Notes: generated by a model not told the origin, from the letters alone. Counted from the first letter of the stretch, positions 7,429 through 16,135 are shown. The stretch: DNA of 27,893 bases from an uncultured Selenomonadaceae bacterium (GCA_910579115.1 CAJTSO010000008.1:1-27893); one strand, 5' to 3'. Program-made: numbers and translations.

Positions 7429-8541
7429 ATGGAGAAGCGAGCCCTAAAAGCGGCCGCTCTGCTGGCGGTAGCCTGCTTCGGCCTGTTCGCGGGTGGCTGC
7501 GGCAAGGATAAGGCAGAGATCCCCCGGGAGCGGGTGGTGGCTGTAATAAGGGCGGGCGGCAGCCCGCAGGAAGCGGCGGTTGGCCGGTTTGCCGCCACTA
7601 TCAGGGGGCGTTACGAGACGAGGATGTCCTTCCAGGTAGCCGGTCAGATAAACAATCGGCTTGTCAATGTGGGGGACAGGGTGGAAAGGGGCGATGTCCT
7701 GTTGACCATCGACCCGAAGGATCTGGGGCAGAGGGTCCGGGAAGCGGAGGCCGCCGTAAACCGGGCGGCGACTTTATATGGTCTGGCAGAAGCCAATTAC
7801 AACCGATACTCTGCCCTGGTGGAGAAGGGGGCTGTCAGCCGGATGGCCTTTGACAGCTACCGGACCGAGTACGAGAGCGCCTCGGCTGCCCTGGCGGCCG
7901 CTGAGGCGCAGCGGGCCGAGGCCGACAATGCCCTGGGCTACACGGAATTAAAGGCGGACCGGGACGGCGTGGTGGCGGATATCCAGGCCGAGGCCGGGCA
8001 GGTGGTGGCGGCCGGTCAGAATATTCTCACCCTGGTGGGAACAGATGAACTGGAAGCGGAAATAAATCTGCCGGAAAACCGGGTTTCCGCTGTAAAGGCT
8101 GGAGACAGGGCCCTTGTTTTCCTTTGGGCGGACGATAACGACCGGAAGACAGAGGGAACCGTCAGAGAGATTGCTCCCATGGCGGACAGTGTCTCCGGTA
8201 CTTACCGGGTCCGGGTGGCCATAAATCAGCCGCCGGAGAAGATGGCCCTGGGCATGACCGCCTCCGTTGAACTGCCGGGACTTGACCTGGAGATGTCCGG
8301 GGAAACGGCGGGATTCAGCGTTCCCCTTTCCGCTGTGTACCAGGACAGCGGCTCGCCCCAGGTTTGGGTAGTTCGTGAGGGCAGGACTGTCCGGGTGCCG
8401 GTGAAGATAAACGCCGCCTTCAAGGATGAGGTGAGGATCAGCGGCATCAGGGCCGGGGAGCAGGTAGTAGTAAAAGGCGTTCATCGGTTGCGGGACGATG
8501 AGCCGGTAGCGACTCGCGATTATTCGGAGAAAAAGCCATGA
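7429..8541 (+). CDS. RND efflux periplasmic adaptor (membrane fusion protein)
   Basis: This is the periplasmic adaptor that links an RND pump to an outer-membrane channel. The 370-residue protein starts with a lipoprotein-like signal peptide (charged MEKR, hydrophobic ALLAVACFGLF, then AGGC with Cys24; the -3 residue is Ala rather than Leu, so lipidation is likely but not certain). The order is barrel-sandwich first half (VAGQINNRLVNVGDRVERGDVLL, about 65-95), an alpha-helical hairpin (about 100-165), the lipoyl second half (ADIQAEAGQVVAAGQNILTLV), a beta-barrel and a C-terminal membrane-proximal domain. The ATG at 7429 has a GAGGTG RBS; an upstream in-frame TTG at 7411 is less likely. Its stop overlaps the pump start by 4 nt. 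Substrate cannot be told from sequence. Confidence 0.92.
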   Translation: MEKRALKAAALLAVACFGLFAGGCGKDKAEIPRERVVAVIRAGGSPQEAAVGRFAATIRGRYETRMSFQVAGQINNRLVNVGDRVERGDVLLTIDPKDLGQRVREAEAAVNRAATLYGLAEANYNRYSALVEKGAVSRMAFDSYRTEYESASAALAAAEAQRAEADNALGYTELKADRDGVVADIQAEAGQVVAAGQNILTLVGTDELEAEINLPENRVSAVKAGDRALVFLWADDNDRKTEGTVREIAPMADSVSGTYRVRVAINQPPEKMALGMTASVELPGLDLEMSGETAGFSVPLSAVYQDSGSPQVWVVREGRTVRVPVKINAAFKDEVRISGIRAGEQVVVKGVHRLRDDEPVATRDYSEKKP

Positions 8542-11500
8542 TAAATCTCAGCGAGTGGTCTCTCAAAAACAGGGTGATAATCTGGTATTTTGTGGCTGTG
8601 GCGGCGGTGTTCGGCATTTTTTCCTTCTTTAAAATGGGCCGGATGGAAGATCCGGCCTATGCTATCCGGACCATGATTGTCACGGCGGCCTGGCCCGGGG
8701 CGACGGCGGCGGAGATGGAGGAGCAGGTCACCGATAAGCTGGAACGGAAGTTTTCTTCCCTGCCGTCCCTTGATTACATCAAGAGCGTCACCAGGCCGGG
8801 AAGCAGCGTGATCTACCTTTACCTGAAAGAGTCTCCGCCCAAGGAGATCATCCGACCTTCCTGGCGTGACGTGAGAGGTCTGGGGGAAGACGTAAGGACC
8901 GAGCTGCCGGAGGGGGTGCTGGGCCCCTTTTACAATGACCGGTTTGATGATGTCTACGGCTCGATTTACGCCGTCACCGGAGAGGGCTACAGTCTGGAGG
9001 AATTGAGGGAGGAGGCGGAGAAGATCCGCCGGATGATCCTTCAGCTTGACAATGTGCAAAGGGTTGAGCTGGTAGGGGACCAGACGGAAAAAATCTACAT
9101 TGAGGTGGATCGGGAAAAGCTGGCCGCCCTGGGGATCTCCCCCCTGGAAGTGGCGGACCAGCTAAAGTCCCAGAATGTGGTGGCTCCGGCGGCGATGCTG
9201 GACACGGAGACAGACAATATTTACATCCGGGCTTCAGGCCGGTTCCAAAATCTGGAAGCCATAAAAAAATCTCCCGTCAGCGCCGGGGGAAAAGTGTTCC
9301 GGGTGGAAGACATGGCCCGGGTGGAACGCCGGGCTGCCGAGCCGGGAAGCGACCGGATGTATTTCAACGGCCAGCCGGCGGTGGGCATCGCCGTGTCCAT
9401 GGAAAACGGCGGCAATATCCTTCAGCTGGGGGAAGACCTGACAGAATTGATGGGCCGGGTCAGGGAGGATATTCCGGTGGGGCTGGCCGTGGACCGGGTG
9501 GCGGATCAGCCGGCGGTGGTGGAGGCATCCATCGCTGATTTCGTTTCCTCTCTGCGGGAGGCGGTAGTCATCGTCCTCATTATGAGTCTGCTGTCCCTGG
9601 GACTTCGTACCGGTCTGGTGATCGGCATCTGTATACCTCTGGTGCTCCTGGGAACCTTCTGCGTCATGTATGCCCTGGGCATCGATCTGCACAAGGTGTC
9701 TCTGGGGGCTCTGGTGGTAGCTTTGGGACTGCTGGTGGACGATGAGATAATCGCCGTGGAGATGATGAGCCTGAAGATGGAGCAGGGACTTTCCCGGGCA
9801 AAGGCGGCATCGTCGATGTTTCGGGAAGCGGCCACTCCCATGTTTTTTGGGACGCTGATAACCTGCTCCGGGTTCATTCCAGTGGCCTTTAGCCGGGGCA
9901 ATGCGGCGGAGTTCTGCGAGGATCTGTTTCCGGTTATCACCACCACCCTGCTGCTGTCTCTGATCGTGGCGGTTACGGTGGCGCCTCTTCTCGCCTCGAT
10001 CCTGATCAAAAAAGAAGCAGGGAACGGGGATGTGCAAGCCGGGGAGGCAAAGGAAGAAACCACCTTGGACAACCCCATGTTCAAAACCAGATTTTACATG
10101 GTGTTCAGAAAAATATTGGAAATTTTTCTGGCCCATCGCCTTTCGGTGCTGGCGGCCGCTGTGGTACTGTTTTTTCTGTCGATATACGGACTGAATTTCG
10201 TTAAGCAGGAATTCTTCCCTCCCAGCCTTCGACCGGAGCTGCTGCTGTCCCTGCGGCTGCCGGCGGGCTCCTCCAAAAAGGCGGTGGCGGCGGAAATGGC
10301 TCGCTTTACCGAGATCCTGCAAAAACCGGAGCAGCAGGAGCGGCTGGAATCCTTCAGCGGCTATCTGGGCCGCAGCGTTCCCCGGTTTGTGCTGACCGTT
10401 GATTCAGTGCTGCCGGACGACACTTACGGCCAGTTTGTCCTGGTGGCAAAGGATGTGGCGGCGAGAAAGTCCTTACAGGAGGATCTTGATCGGGTGCTGA
10501 ACGAGGAATTTCCCAATGTCCGGGCCTCCATGCAGACCGTTCAGACGGGGCCGCCTGCCGATTATCCCGTCATGCTGAGGGTGAGCGGCTATGACCGGGA
10601 TGAAGTGCGGAAAATCGCCGGCCGGGTGGCTGGCGTGGTGGCTTCGGATCCCAATAATTTTGAAATAAATATGGATTGGAATGAAAAGGCCAAGGTCATC
10701 AGGCTGGAGCTGGATCAGGACAAGCTGCGGCAGATCGGGATCGGCGGCGCGGATATTGCCCGGACTATCTACAGCGAGATTACCGGAGCCGCCTGCGCCC
10801 AATATTACCGGGGAGATCGAACGATAGATATTCAGGTCCGGTTGCCGGAGCAGGACCGCCGGGATATTTCTTCCCTGGAGCAGCTCCCGGTTTATCTGGG
10901 CTCGGCGGGCTATGTGCCTTTAGGGCAGCTGGCAAAGATAACCCTCGGGCTGGAAGACGGGGTTATCTGGCGGCGGGACAGCCTGCCTACCATCACCGTT
11001 CAGGCAAATATTCATGGAGGTACGGCCAATGACGCCACCAAGGCCGCCCTGGAAAAATGCCGGGGTATCATCGGGGATTTGCCTGCCGGCTACCGCATAG
11101 TAGCCGGGGGCGCGTTGGAAGACAGCGAAAAGGCCATAAAGTTTATAAGCGAGCCGCTGCCGGGGATGCTCATCGTCATCCTCTCCCTGCTGGTATTTTT
11201 ACAGAAGAATTTCAAGACGGTGGCAATGACAATTCTCACCATTCCCCTGGGCTTTATCGGGATTACCCTGGGGATGCTGGCCTTTGATAAGGCCATGGGC
11301 TTTGTTTCCATACTGGGTATCCTCTCCCTTTCCGGGATGATTGCCCGAAACAGCATAATCCTCATCGACCAGATTCAACGGCACGAGGCGGAGGGACTGC
11401 CCCGGTACGAGGCCATAATCAGCTCGGCCCTCATCCGCTTCCGGCCCATCATGCTCACCGCCGGTACCTCGATTCTCGGCATGGTGCCCCTGATGACCTC

Positions 11501-11642
11501 CGCCTTTTGGGGGCCCATGGCTGTTTCCATCGCCGCCGGACTCTTTGTGGCCACGGCTCTGACCTTGCTGGTCCTGCCCACTATGTATGCTGCCTTTTAT
11601 CGGGTGGAGGCAGAGGGGGAGCGGCTGCGGGCGGAAAAATAA
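8538..11642 (+). CDS. RND (AcrB/HAE1-like) multidrug efflux permease
   Basis: This is a 1034-residue inner-membrane proton-driven exporter with the duplicated 12-helix RND architecture and two large periplasmic loops. TM4 carries the proton-relay pair Asp401-Asp402 in LGLLVDDEIIAVE. In TM10, where AcrB has Lys940, this protein has Arg937 (SGMIARNSIILIDQI), as in a subset of RND pumps. The N-terminal periplasmic part opens with MEDPAYAIRTMIVTAAWPGA, close to the usual HAE1 opening. Translation is coupled to the adaptor gene (ATGA overlap). No TolC-like outer-membrane factor lies nearby, so it must use one encoded elsewhere. It could export drugs, bile acids or lipids; the substrate is unknown. 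Confidence 0.94.
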   Translation: MINLSEWSLKNRVIIWYFVAVAAVFGIFSFFKMGRMEDPAYAIRTMIVTAAWPGATAAEMEEQVTDKLERKFSSLPSLDYIKSVTRPGSSVIYLYLKESPPKEIIRPSWRDVRGLGEDVRTELPEGVLGPFYNDRFDDVYGSIYAVTGEGYSLEELREEAEKIRRMILQLDNVQRVELVGDQTEKIYIEVDREKLAALGISPLEVADQLKSQNVVAPAAMLDTETDNIYIRASGRFQNLEAIKKSPVSAGGKVFRVEDMARVERRAAEPGSDRMYFNGQPAVGIAVSMENGGNILQLGEDLTELMGRVREDIPVGLAVDRVADQPAVVEASIADFVSSLREAVVIVLIMSLLSLGLRTGLVIGICIPLVLLGTFCVMYALGIDLHKVSLGALVVALGLLVDDEIIAVEMMSLKMEQGLSRAKAASSMFREAATPMFFGTLITCSGFIPVAFSRGNAAEFCEDLFPVITTTLLLSLIVAVTVAPLLASILIKKEAGNGDVQAGEAKEETTLDNPMFKTRFYMVFRKILEIFLAHRLSVLAAAVVLFFLSIYGLNFVKQEFFPPSLRPELLLSLRLPAGSSKKAVAAEMARFTEILQKPEQQERLESFSGYLGRSVPRFVLTVDSVLPDDTYGQFVLVAKDVAARKSLQEDLDRVLNEEFPNVRASMQTVQTGPPADYPVMLRVSGYDRDEVRKIAGRVAGVVASDPNNFEINMDWNEKAKVIRLELDQDKLRQIGIGGADIARTIYSEITGAACAQYYRGDRTIDIQVRLPEQDRRDISSLEQLPVYLGSAGYVPLGQLAKITLGLEDGVIWRRDSLPTITVQANIHGGTANDATKAALEKCRGIIGDLPAGYRIVAGGALEDSEKAIKFISEPLPGMLIVILSLLVFLQKNFKTVAMTILTIPLGFIGITLGMLAFDKAMGFVSILGILSLSGMIARNSIILIDQIQRHEAEGLPRYEAIISSALIRFRPIMLTAGTSILGMVPLMTSAFWGPMAVSIAAGLFVATALTLLVLPTMYAAFYRVEAEGERLRAEK

Positions 11643-11669
11643 TATTTTGCGGAGCAGTTTACTCACTGC

Positions 11670-11688
11670 TTATTCTATGCTAGAATAA
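11670..11688. promoter_or_regulatory. 19-bp palindrome upstream of the bamA-like gene
   Basis: TTATTCTA-TGC-TAGAATAA is a perfect inverted repeat with 8-bp arms. It contains a possible -10 (TAGAAT, 11681-11686) with TTACTC 16 bp upstream, so it could be an operator over a promoter. A neighbouring hairpin, AGCAGT/ACTGCT (11653-11670), might instead act as a weak terminator for the pump operon. Confidence 0.4.
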
Positions 11689-11755
11689 ACCGATATATTA
11701 TTTTCGCAAAAACCCCGATACAGCCGATGGGAATTCGGCAACAGGAGGTAATATT

Positions 11756-13963
11756 TTGAGTACGGAGAAGTTCTTTGGACTGGGAAAGCTGGCCTGCTCG
11801 GTAGCTCTGGCCGCAACTACGCTTCTGCCGGTGCCAGCCGCTGCGGCCCCTGACTCGCAGCCGGCCGGCAATGCCGATACGGCGCCTCAGGCCACCCATG
11901 AACCGGAAGATCCGGAGCTGGCCGCCGCGGTGAGGGCCGCCCTGGAGGAAGAAAATAAGTCTGGTAAGATAGAGTCTGAGCGCACCGAAGAGGAGAAACA
12001 GAGTCTACGGGAGGCCATCGCTTTCGACCGTAAAGGGGAAGAGGTTCCCCAGATCGTACCCGGCAGCTCTGCCGGGATAAACCGCATCGATAACAGCGGG
12101 ATAGACGAGTTCCTGAAGGAGGGAAAAGAGGGTATTCCCCAGCCGGTGGATCAGACAGAAGTGGCAGAGCCGGGGGACGACATTATTTCTCAGGCAATAA
12201 ACCGCAAGGGGGGCGAGCAGACCTCCAACGTAGTTGCCGCCGGTGAAGACCGTCCGGCCCCGCAGAATCAGACGGTTGATACCTGGGTGAAATCCCGCCC
12301 GAATGAGGAAGCGGTCAATTCCGGTCTGGGCCGGTACGCAGGCCGCACCATCGTGGCAGTGGATATTGAAGGGATCAGCGAAGAAACTGCTTCCTATGCC
12401 CGTCAGGCGGTTCTTTCCCGCCCCGGTGATATTTACACTCTGGCCTCGGTAGAAAAGGACCGGGACGCCATTTACAACACCGGTTATTTTTACGACCTTT
12501 ACCCCACCCTTCAGGAAGTGCCGGAAGGGGTGGTCATTACATATCATGTAATGGAAAATCCCCGCCTTAACAGCTTGGAGATCGTGGGCAACACCGTTCA
12601 GTCAACGGAAGCCCTCCGCAATATGATTAAAGCCGAGGAAGGCAAGGTCCTCAATACCCGCCAGCTCCATGAGGATGTTCAGGCTATCGATGCCAAGTAC
12701 CATGAGGACGGCTTCATCCTCGTTAAAATCGGCAACCTGGATATTGACAAGGAAGGCAAGCTGAAGATCGCCATTAACGAGGGCGTATTGGAAGGCTATA
12801 TGGTCAAGGGCAACAAGAAGACCAAGGACAAGGTGGTTCTGCGGGAAATGCGCCAGAAGCCGGGGGAGCCCTTCAATGCCAAGCTGGCCCGCCGCGGCAT
12901 GGAGCGCATATACAATCTCGGATATTTTGAAGACGTCAACATGAAGCTGAACCCGGGGACAGAGCTGAACTCCGTGGTTTTGGAAATCGATGTGGTCGAA
13001 AAGCGGACCGGTACCTTCACCGTGGGTGTCGGTTACTCCAGCCGGGACGGTATCATCGGCCTCCTGGGTGTCGGCGACCGCAACTTCCTGGGCCGGGGCG
13101 ATTCCATCAACGCGATCTTTGAAATGTCCGGTGAAGACGATGACGCCCACGGCTGGCGCTTCATGTACAACAAGCCCTGGCTGGACCGCCATGAAACGGC
13201 CATCGGGCTCAGTGTCTACAACCGGACTTATCGGTACTACGATTACAATACCCGTGGCCACAAGATTGAAGAATATATGCGTAAGTACAGCGGCGGCGAA
13301 GTTACTGTGAGCCGTCCCCAGTCTGAATATGTCACCAACTATATCACCCTCCGGAACCGGAAGGATTCTTATGTGGAGCATAAGGAAGGCGAAAGGAACG
13401 GCGGCAACGACCGGCAATGGATCGAGGATAATTTCGGCACAACCCGGGCTATCATCATTGACCATGTAACTGACACCCGGGACAATATCCACAATCCCCA
13501 GCGGGGCAGCCGCCAGAGCCTCCAGCTGGAATTTGCCGGATTTGGGGCGGACTTCAATTATCAGAAATATACCTATGACGACCAGCACTACTTCAAGGTG
13601 GGCCATGCCCAGGTGGTGGCTTTCCACGCCGCTTACGGCTGGGGCAACGGTCATATCCCCGAGTCAAATGAATACCGCATCGGCGGTCAGAACAGCCTCC
13701 GTGGTTACCGGGACGACCAGTTCCGCGGGGATCACACCTTCTACGGAACCTTGGAGTATCGGTTCCCCCTGGTAAAGAAGGTTGACCTGGCGATTTTCAC
13801 GGACTTTGGCAGCGCCTGGGATGACGGTGGCTGGCCGGATGGCTGGCATCAGAGCGTCGGCGCCGGTATCGGCCTGAACACGCCCATGGGTCCCGTTCGC
13901 CTTGACTATGGTTATGGCAGTCAGGGAGGCCGTGTCCACTTCAGCATGGGCGGTACTTTCTAA
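11756..13963 (+). CDS. bamA: BamA/Omp85-family outer-membrane assembly protein
   Basis: Omp85 proteins insert beta-barrels into the outer membrane. This 735-residue product has a signal peptide (about 1-29, ending PVPAAAA), then an unusual hydrophilic, Glu/Pro-rich linker (about 30-190), three POTRA-like domains (about 193-415, for example VDIEGISEETASYARQAV and LEIVGNTVQSTEALRNMI) and a C-terminal 16-strand D15 barrel with GDRNFLGRGDS and the lid-lock motif LRGYRDDQFRGD, ending in GGTF. The start is TTG at 11756: AGGAGGT sits 6 nt upstream and no ATG fits. Three rather than five POTRAs and the absence of the usual ompH/lpx neighbours leave open that this is a second BamA paralogue or a TamA-like protein. 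A second barrel gene follows 10 nt later. Confidence 0.9.
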   Translation: MSTEKFFGLGKLACSVALAATTLLPVPAAAAPDSQPAGNADTAPQATHEPEDPELAAAVRAALEEENKSGKIESERTEEEKQSLREAIAFDRKGEEVPQIVPGSSAGINRIDNSGIDEFLKEGKEGIPQPVDQTEVAEPGDDIISQAINRKGGEQTSNVVAAGEDRPAPQNQTVDTWVKSRPNEEAVNSGLGRYAGRTIVAVDIEGISEETASYARQAVLSRPGDIYTLASVEKDRDAIYNTGYFYDLYPTLQEVPEGVVITYHVMENPRLNSLEIVGNTVQSTEALRNMIKAEEGKVLNTRQLHEDVQAIDAKYHEDGFILVKIGNLDIDKEGKLKIAINEGVLEGYMVKGNKKTKDKVVLREMRQKPGEPFNAKLARRGMERIYNLGYFEDVNMKLNPGTELNSVVLEIDVVEKRTGTFTVGVGYSSRDGIIGLLGVGDRNFLGRGDSINAIFEMSGEDDDAHGWRFMYNKPWLDRHETAIGLSVYNRTYRYYDYNTRGHKIEEYMRKYSGGEVTVSRPQSEYVTNYITLRNRKDSYVEHKEGERNGGNDRQWIEDNFGTTRAIIIDHVTDTRDNIHNPQRGSRQSLQLEFAGFGADFNYQKYTYDDQHYFKVGHAQVVAFHAAYGWGNGHIPESNEYRIGGQNSLRGYRDDQFRGDHTFYGTLEYRFPLVKKVDLAIFTDFGSAWDDGGWPDGWHQSVGAGIGLNTPMGPVRLDYGYGSQGGRVHFSMGGTF

Positions 13964-13973
13964 GGGATAGAGA

Positions 13974-15377
13974 ATGAAAGCTGTATTTGCTTGTAAAAGC
14001 GCAGATAAATATGAGGTTCCCGAGAGGGAGAGGACGAGGCTCCTCTCCCTCTTTTTCCTGTGGCCTAAAAGGGGGATAGCCGGGCTGTGCCTGCTGATGC
14101 TGTTCGCCTTTTTATCGCCGGTTCAGGCGGCGGAAAGGGTGGACATGGTAAAAGCCAGCCTCAGCAGTCAAAGCATTCCTTCCGCTGTCCGGAAGCGGAT
14201 GGAAACCACGGTAGAGGCCATTGCCGGTCAGCTCCTGCTGGGACAGCCTTTGGACTCCGTAACTGCCGCGGATAAGAGGAAGGCTAACGAGGAGATAATC
14301 AGGAGCGTCTTTGACAAAGTTCTCATCGGGTACAGCGTTACGGGAGTCAGCTGCGGCCTTGAACCGGGAAATGAGAAGACAGTGCAGGTAGCCGTCTCCC
14401 TTTCTCCCTGGGATGCCACGATTGATTCCCTGGAAATATCCACCGAAGCAGAAGGACTCACCCCGATAATTGCCAGTCTCGTTCAGCAGGATCTGGCGGG
14501 CATTGAGACGGTCTTCCGGGACAGCCTCATCGGTTTGCCGGTGGCGGCGGCCAACTGGACAAACGGCGTGGTGAAAAAGCAGCTGAACGAATACATGAAT
14601 GAACGGCTGCCGGAGTTTCGGGCCGACTATGACATCGAGGCTGACCGGGTTTCCAAGGTCAGGATCACCGTCTATCCCCGGGTGCCAATAGTCCGTTCCT
14701 TTGATCTCTGTATGCGCTCCGATACGCTGCCAAATTTTTTGCTGTTGGCCTTCCGGGAAAAATACGAGGCAAAAGTAAATTTTCTCACGGGAGTGCCGGT
14801 GGCCTTTGTCCGCCGTCACGAAAGGGAGCTGGCGGATATGTTGGCCCTTTCCCTCGACGGGGAGCCGGATCTGAAGGCCCTGCGGGCAAAAACAAAGGTA
14901 ACTATAACCGGCGGTGAACGGTTGACCGTTATGAGCCGTACCGATTCGGAGCGGTATCACCTGCGGCTCGAGGGCTGGGGAGAAATTGGCCGCCGGAAGA
15001 AAGCCAGCGGCTACAGCTCGGACAAAAGCATCAGGTTCCGCCTCAGAGCAGGCTATCTGCCCAGCGGAAGAAATGAATTTTTCGGTCAGCTGGACATTTA
15101 CCCGCTGGACTCCGCCGTCCGGTTTGATGCTGGCTATCGGTACGCCTTTGATAAGCGGAGGAATGTCTGGGGAGAGCTGCGGTATGATTTCCACGGCAGG
15201 CATCTGACCTGGGGCCTGTCCTATGATTTCCAGCCAAAATGGCGGTTAAGCTATGAATACCGCCGGGGAGATCATTTAGGCGAGGCGGCCCTCCGGTACA
15301 AGTTTCACGACTTTCTGGCGGTGGAATATGTAGTGGACAAAAACGATAACTGGGTGAGATTGATCGGATTTTTCTGA
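13974..15377 (+). CDS. uncharacterised outer-membrane beta-barrel protein with periplasmic domain
   Basis: I do not recognise a named family. The 467-residue product has an extended N-terminus (about 30 residues) before a hydrophobic signal core (GLCLLMLFAFLSPVQA, cleavage near residue 52). A periplasmic region of mixed alpha/beta pattern follows (about 55-315, including strands VSKVRITVYPRVPIVRSF and TKVTITGGERLTVM). The last 150 residues are about eight to ten amphipathic strands rich in Tyr, Trp, Arg and Gly (RFDAGYRYAF, WGELRYDF, WRLSYEYRR), ending in RLIGFF with the terminal Phe of barrel proteins. It begins 10 nt after the bamA stop, so it may be cotranscribed and be a BamA partner or client. 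A terminator-like hairpin lies within its first 30 codons, so the true start is uncertain. Confidence 0.72.
   Translation: MKAVFACKSADKYEVPERERTRLLSLFFLWPKRGIAGLCLLMLFAFLSPVQAAERVDMVKASLSSQSIPSAVRKRMETTVEAIAGQLLLGQPLDSVTAADKRKANEEIIRSVFDKVLIGYSVTGVSCGLEPGNEKTVQVAVSLSPWDATIDSLEISTEAEGLTPIIASLVQQDLAGIETVFRDSLIGLPVAAANWTNGVVKKQLNEYMNERLPEFRADYDIEADRVSKVRITVYPRVPIVRSFDLCMRSDTLPNFLLLAFREKYEAKVNFLTGVPVAFVRRHERELADMLALSLDGEPDLKALRAKTKVTITGGERLTVMSRTDSERYHLRLEGWGEIGRRKKASGYSSDKSIRFRLRAGYLPSGRNEFFGQLDIYPLDSAVRFDAGYRYAFDKRRNVWGELRYDFHGRHLTWGLSYDFQPKWRLSYEYRRGDHLGEAALRYKFHDFLAVEYVVDKNDNWVRLIGFF
14024..14056 (+). terminator. terminator-like hairpin inside the 5' end of the barrel gene
   Basis: An 11-bp perfect stem (GAGGGAGAGGA with TCCTCTCCCTC) with a 6-nt loop is followed by TTTTT. 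It has all the features of a Rho-independent terminator, 60 nt after the bamA stop codon. It lies within codons 17-28 of the downstream frame if that starts at 13974. It may terminate most bamA transcripts or act as an attenuator. Confidence 0.65.
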
Positions 15378-15411
15378 CAAAAACCGGACAAATGATCAAA
15401 AGTGATCGTAA

Positions 15412-15477
15412 AATCGATAAAGCCAGAAGACCGTAAAAATGCCTGCACATTTTTACGGTCTTCTGGCTTTATCGATT
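15412..15477. terminator. 30-bp perfect hairpin between convergent genes
   Basis: Arms 15412-15441 and 15448-15477 (starting AATCGATAAAGCCAGAAGACC) are perfect 30-bp reverse complements around a 6-nt loop CCTGCA. It lies between the barrel gene and nrdG, which converge. A-rich and T-rich flanks favour a bidirectional terminator, but the stem is about twice the usual length. Confidence 0.8.
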
Positions 15478-15545
15478 AGAGATTGCCTTTTCGCTTATTA
15501 AGTGCTCAAGCGCACCTGAAGAGGGGCCATATAGTGGTGTGAGGC

Positions 15546-16052
15546 TCAGGGGTTCATTTCTTTAAGGTTAAGTATCCGCTGGTTGCGGCTGCCCCGGAAA
15601 CAAAGCTCGATATCCCGCTGCTCCATCAGGAAGGGACCGTCCACCAGCACATCGGCGATAGAAAGGAGCTGGCGGATGGCGTCATTGTTTTCCTGCTGAC
15701 GGGGATCGTCGGTCCGGCGGGATATTTTTTCCCGGAGGGTCTCATAGGTATACCCGGTATATATCCAGAGATCCAGACCAGCGGCTTTGATTTTTCTGGC
15801 CAGTGCTAAAAGGGGGACGGCCTGTTCCATAGGCTCTCCCCCGGAGAAGGTTACTCCCTGCAGCAGGTGGTTAGCAATTATTTTGGCAAATATCTCGTCG
15901 GTATCTTCTTCATAGCCTCCGCCAAAATCATGGGACTGGGGGTTGTGGCAGCCGGGACAATTATGGGGACAGCCCTGAACAAATACGGTGAAGCGGTATC
16001 CGGGGCCATCGACAATGGAGTCGTCAACCAGACCTGCGAGACGGATTTTCAT
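15546..16052 (-). CDS. nrdG: NrdG, anaerobic ribonucleotide reductase activase
   Basis: NrdG is the radical-SAM enzyme that makes the glycyl radical on the class III reductase. In the 168-residue product the 4Fe-4S cluster ligands are Cys28, Cys32 and Cys35 in CPHNCPGC, followed by the SAM-binding FSGGEP and the C-terminal DGPF and RGSRNQRI motifs of the family. The start at 16052 (MKIRLAGL) has AGGGTGG upstream; a longer frame to 16103 would run into the hairpin upstream. It is the last gene of the nrd cluster, separated by 150 nt from the small radical-domain gene. Its expected target glycine is on that small protein rather than on NrdD. Confidence 0.95.
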   Translation of the reverse strand: MKIRLAGLVDDSIVDGPGYRFTVFVQGCPHNCPGCHNPQSHDFGGGYEEDTDEIFAKIIANHLLQGVTFSGGEPMEQAVPLLALARKIKAAGLDLWIYTGYTYETLREKISRRTDDPRQQENNDAIRQLLSIADVLVDGPFLMEQRDIELCFRGSRNQRILNLKEMNP

Positions 16053-16075
16053 ATTGACCACCCTTGTACTTATTA

Positions 16076-16119
16076 AAAGGGACTGTGAAAAATGAGCAAT
16101 CATTTTTCGCAGTCCCTTT
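16076..16119 (-). terminator. hairpin between the radical-domain gene and nrdG
   Basis: A 20-bp stem with one G-U type mismatch (starts AAAGGGACTG on either strand) closes a 4-nt loop; on the minus strand it is followed by TTTTAAT. It begins about 24 nt upstream of the nrdG start codon. It may end or attenuate the nrdD transcript before nrdG, lowering activase relative to reductase. Confidence 0.7.
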
Positions 16120-16135
16120 CGTAATATCTTCCATA

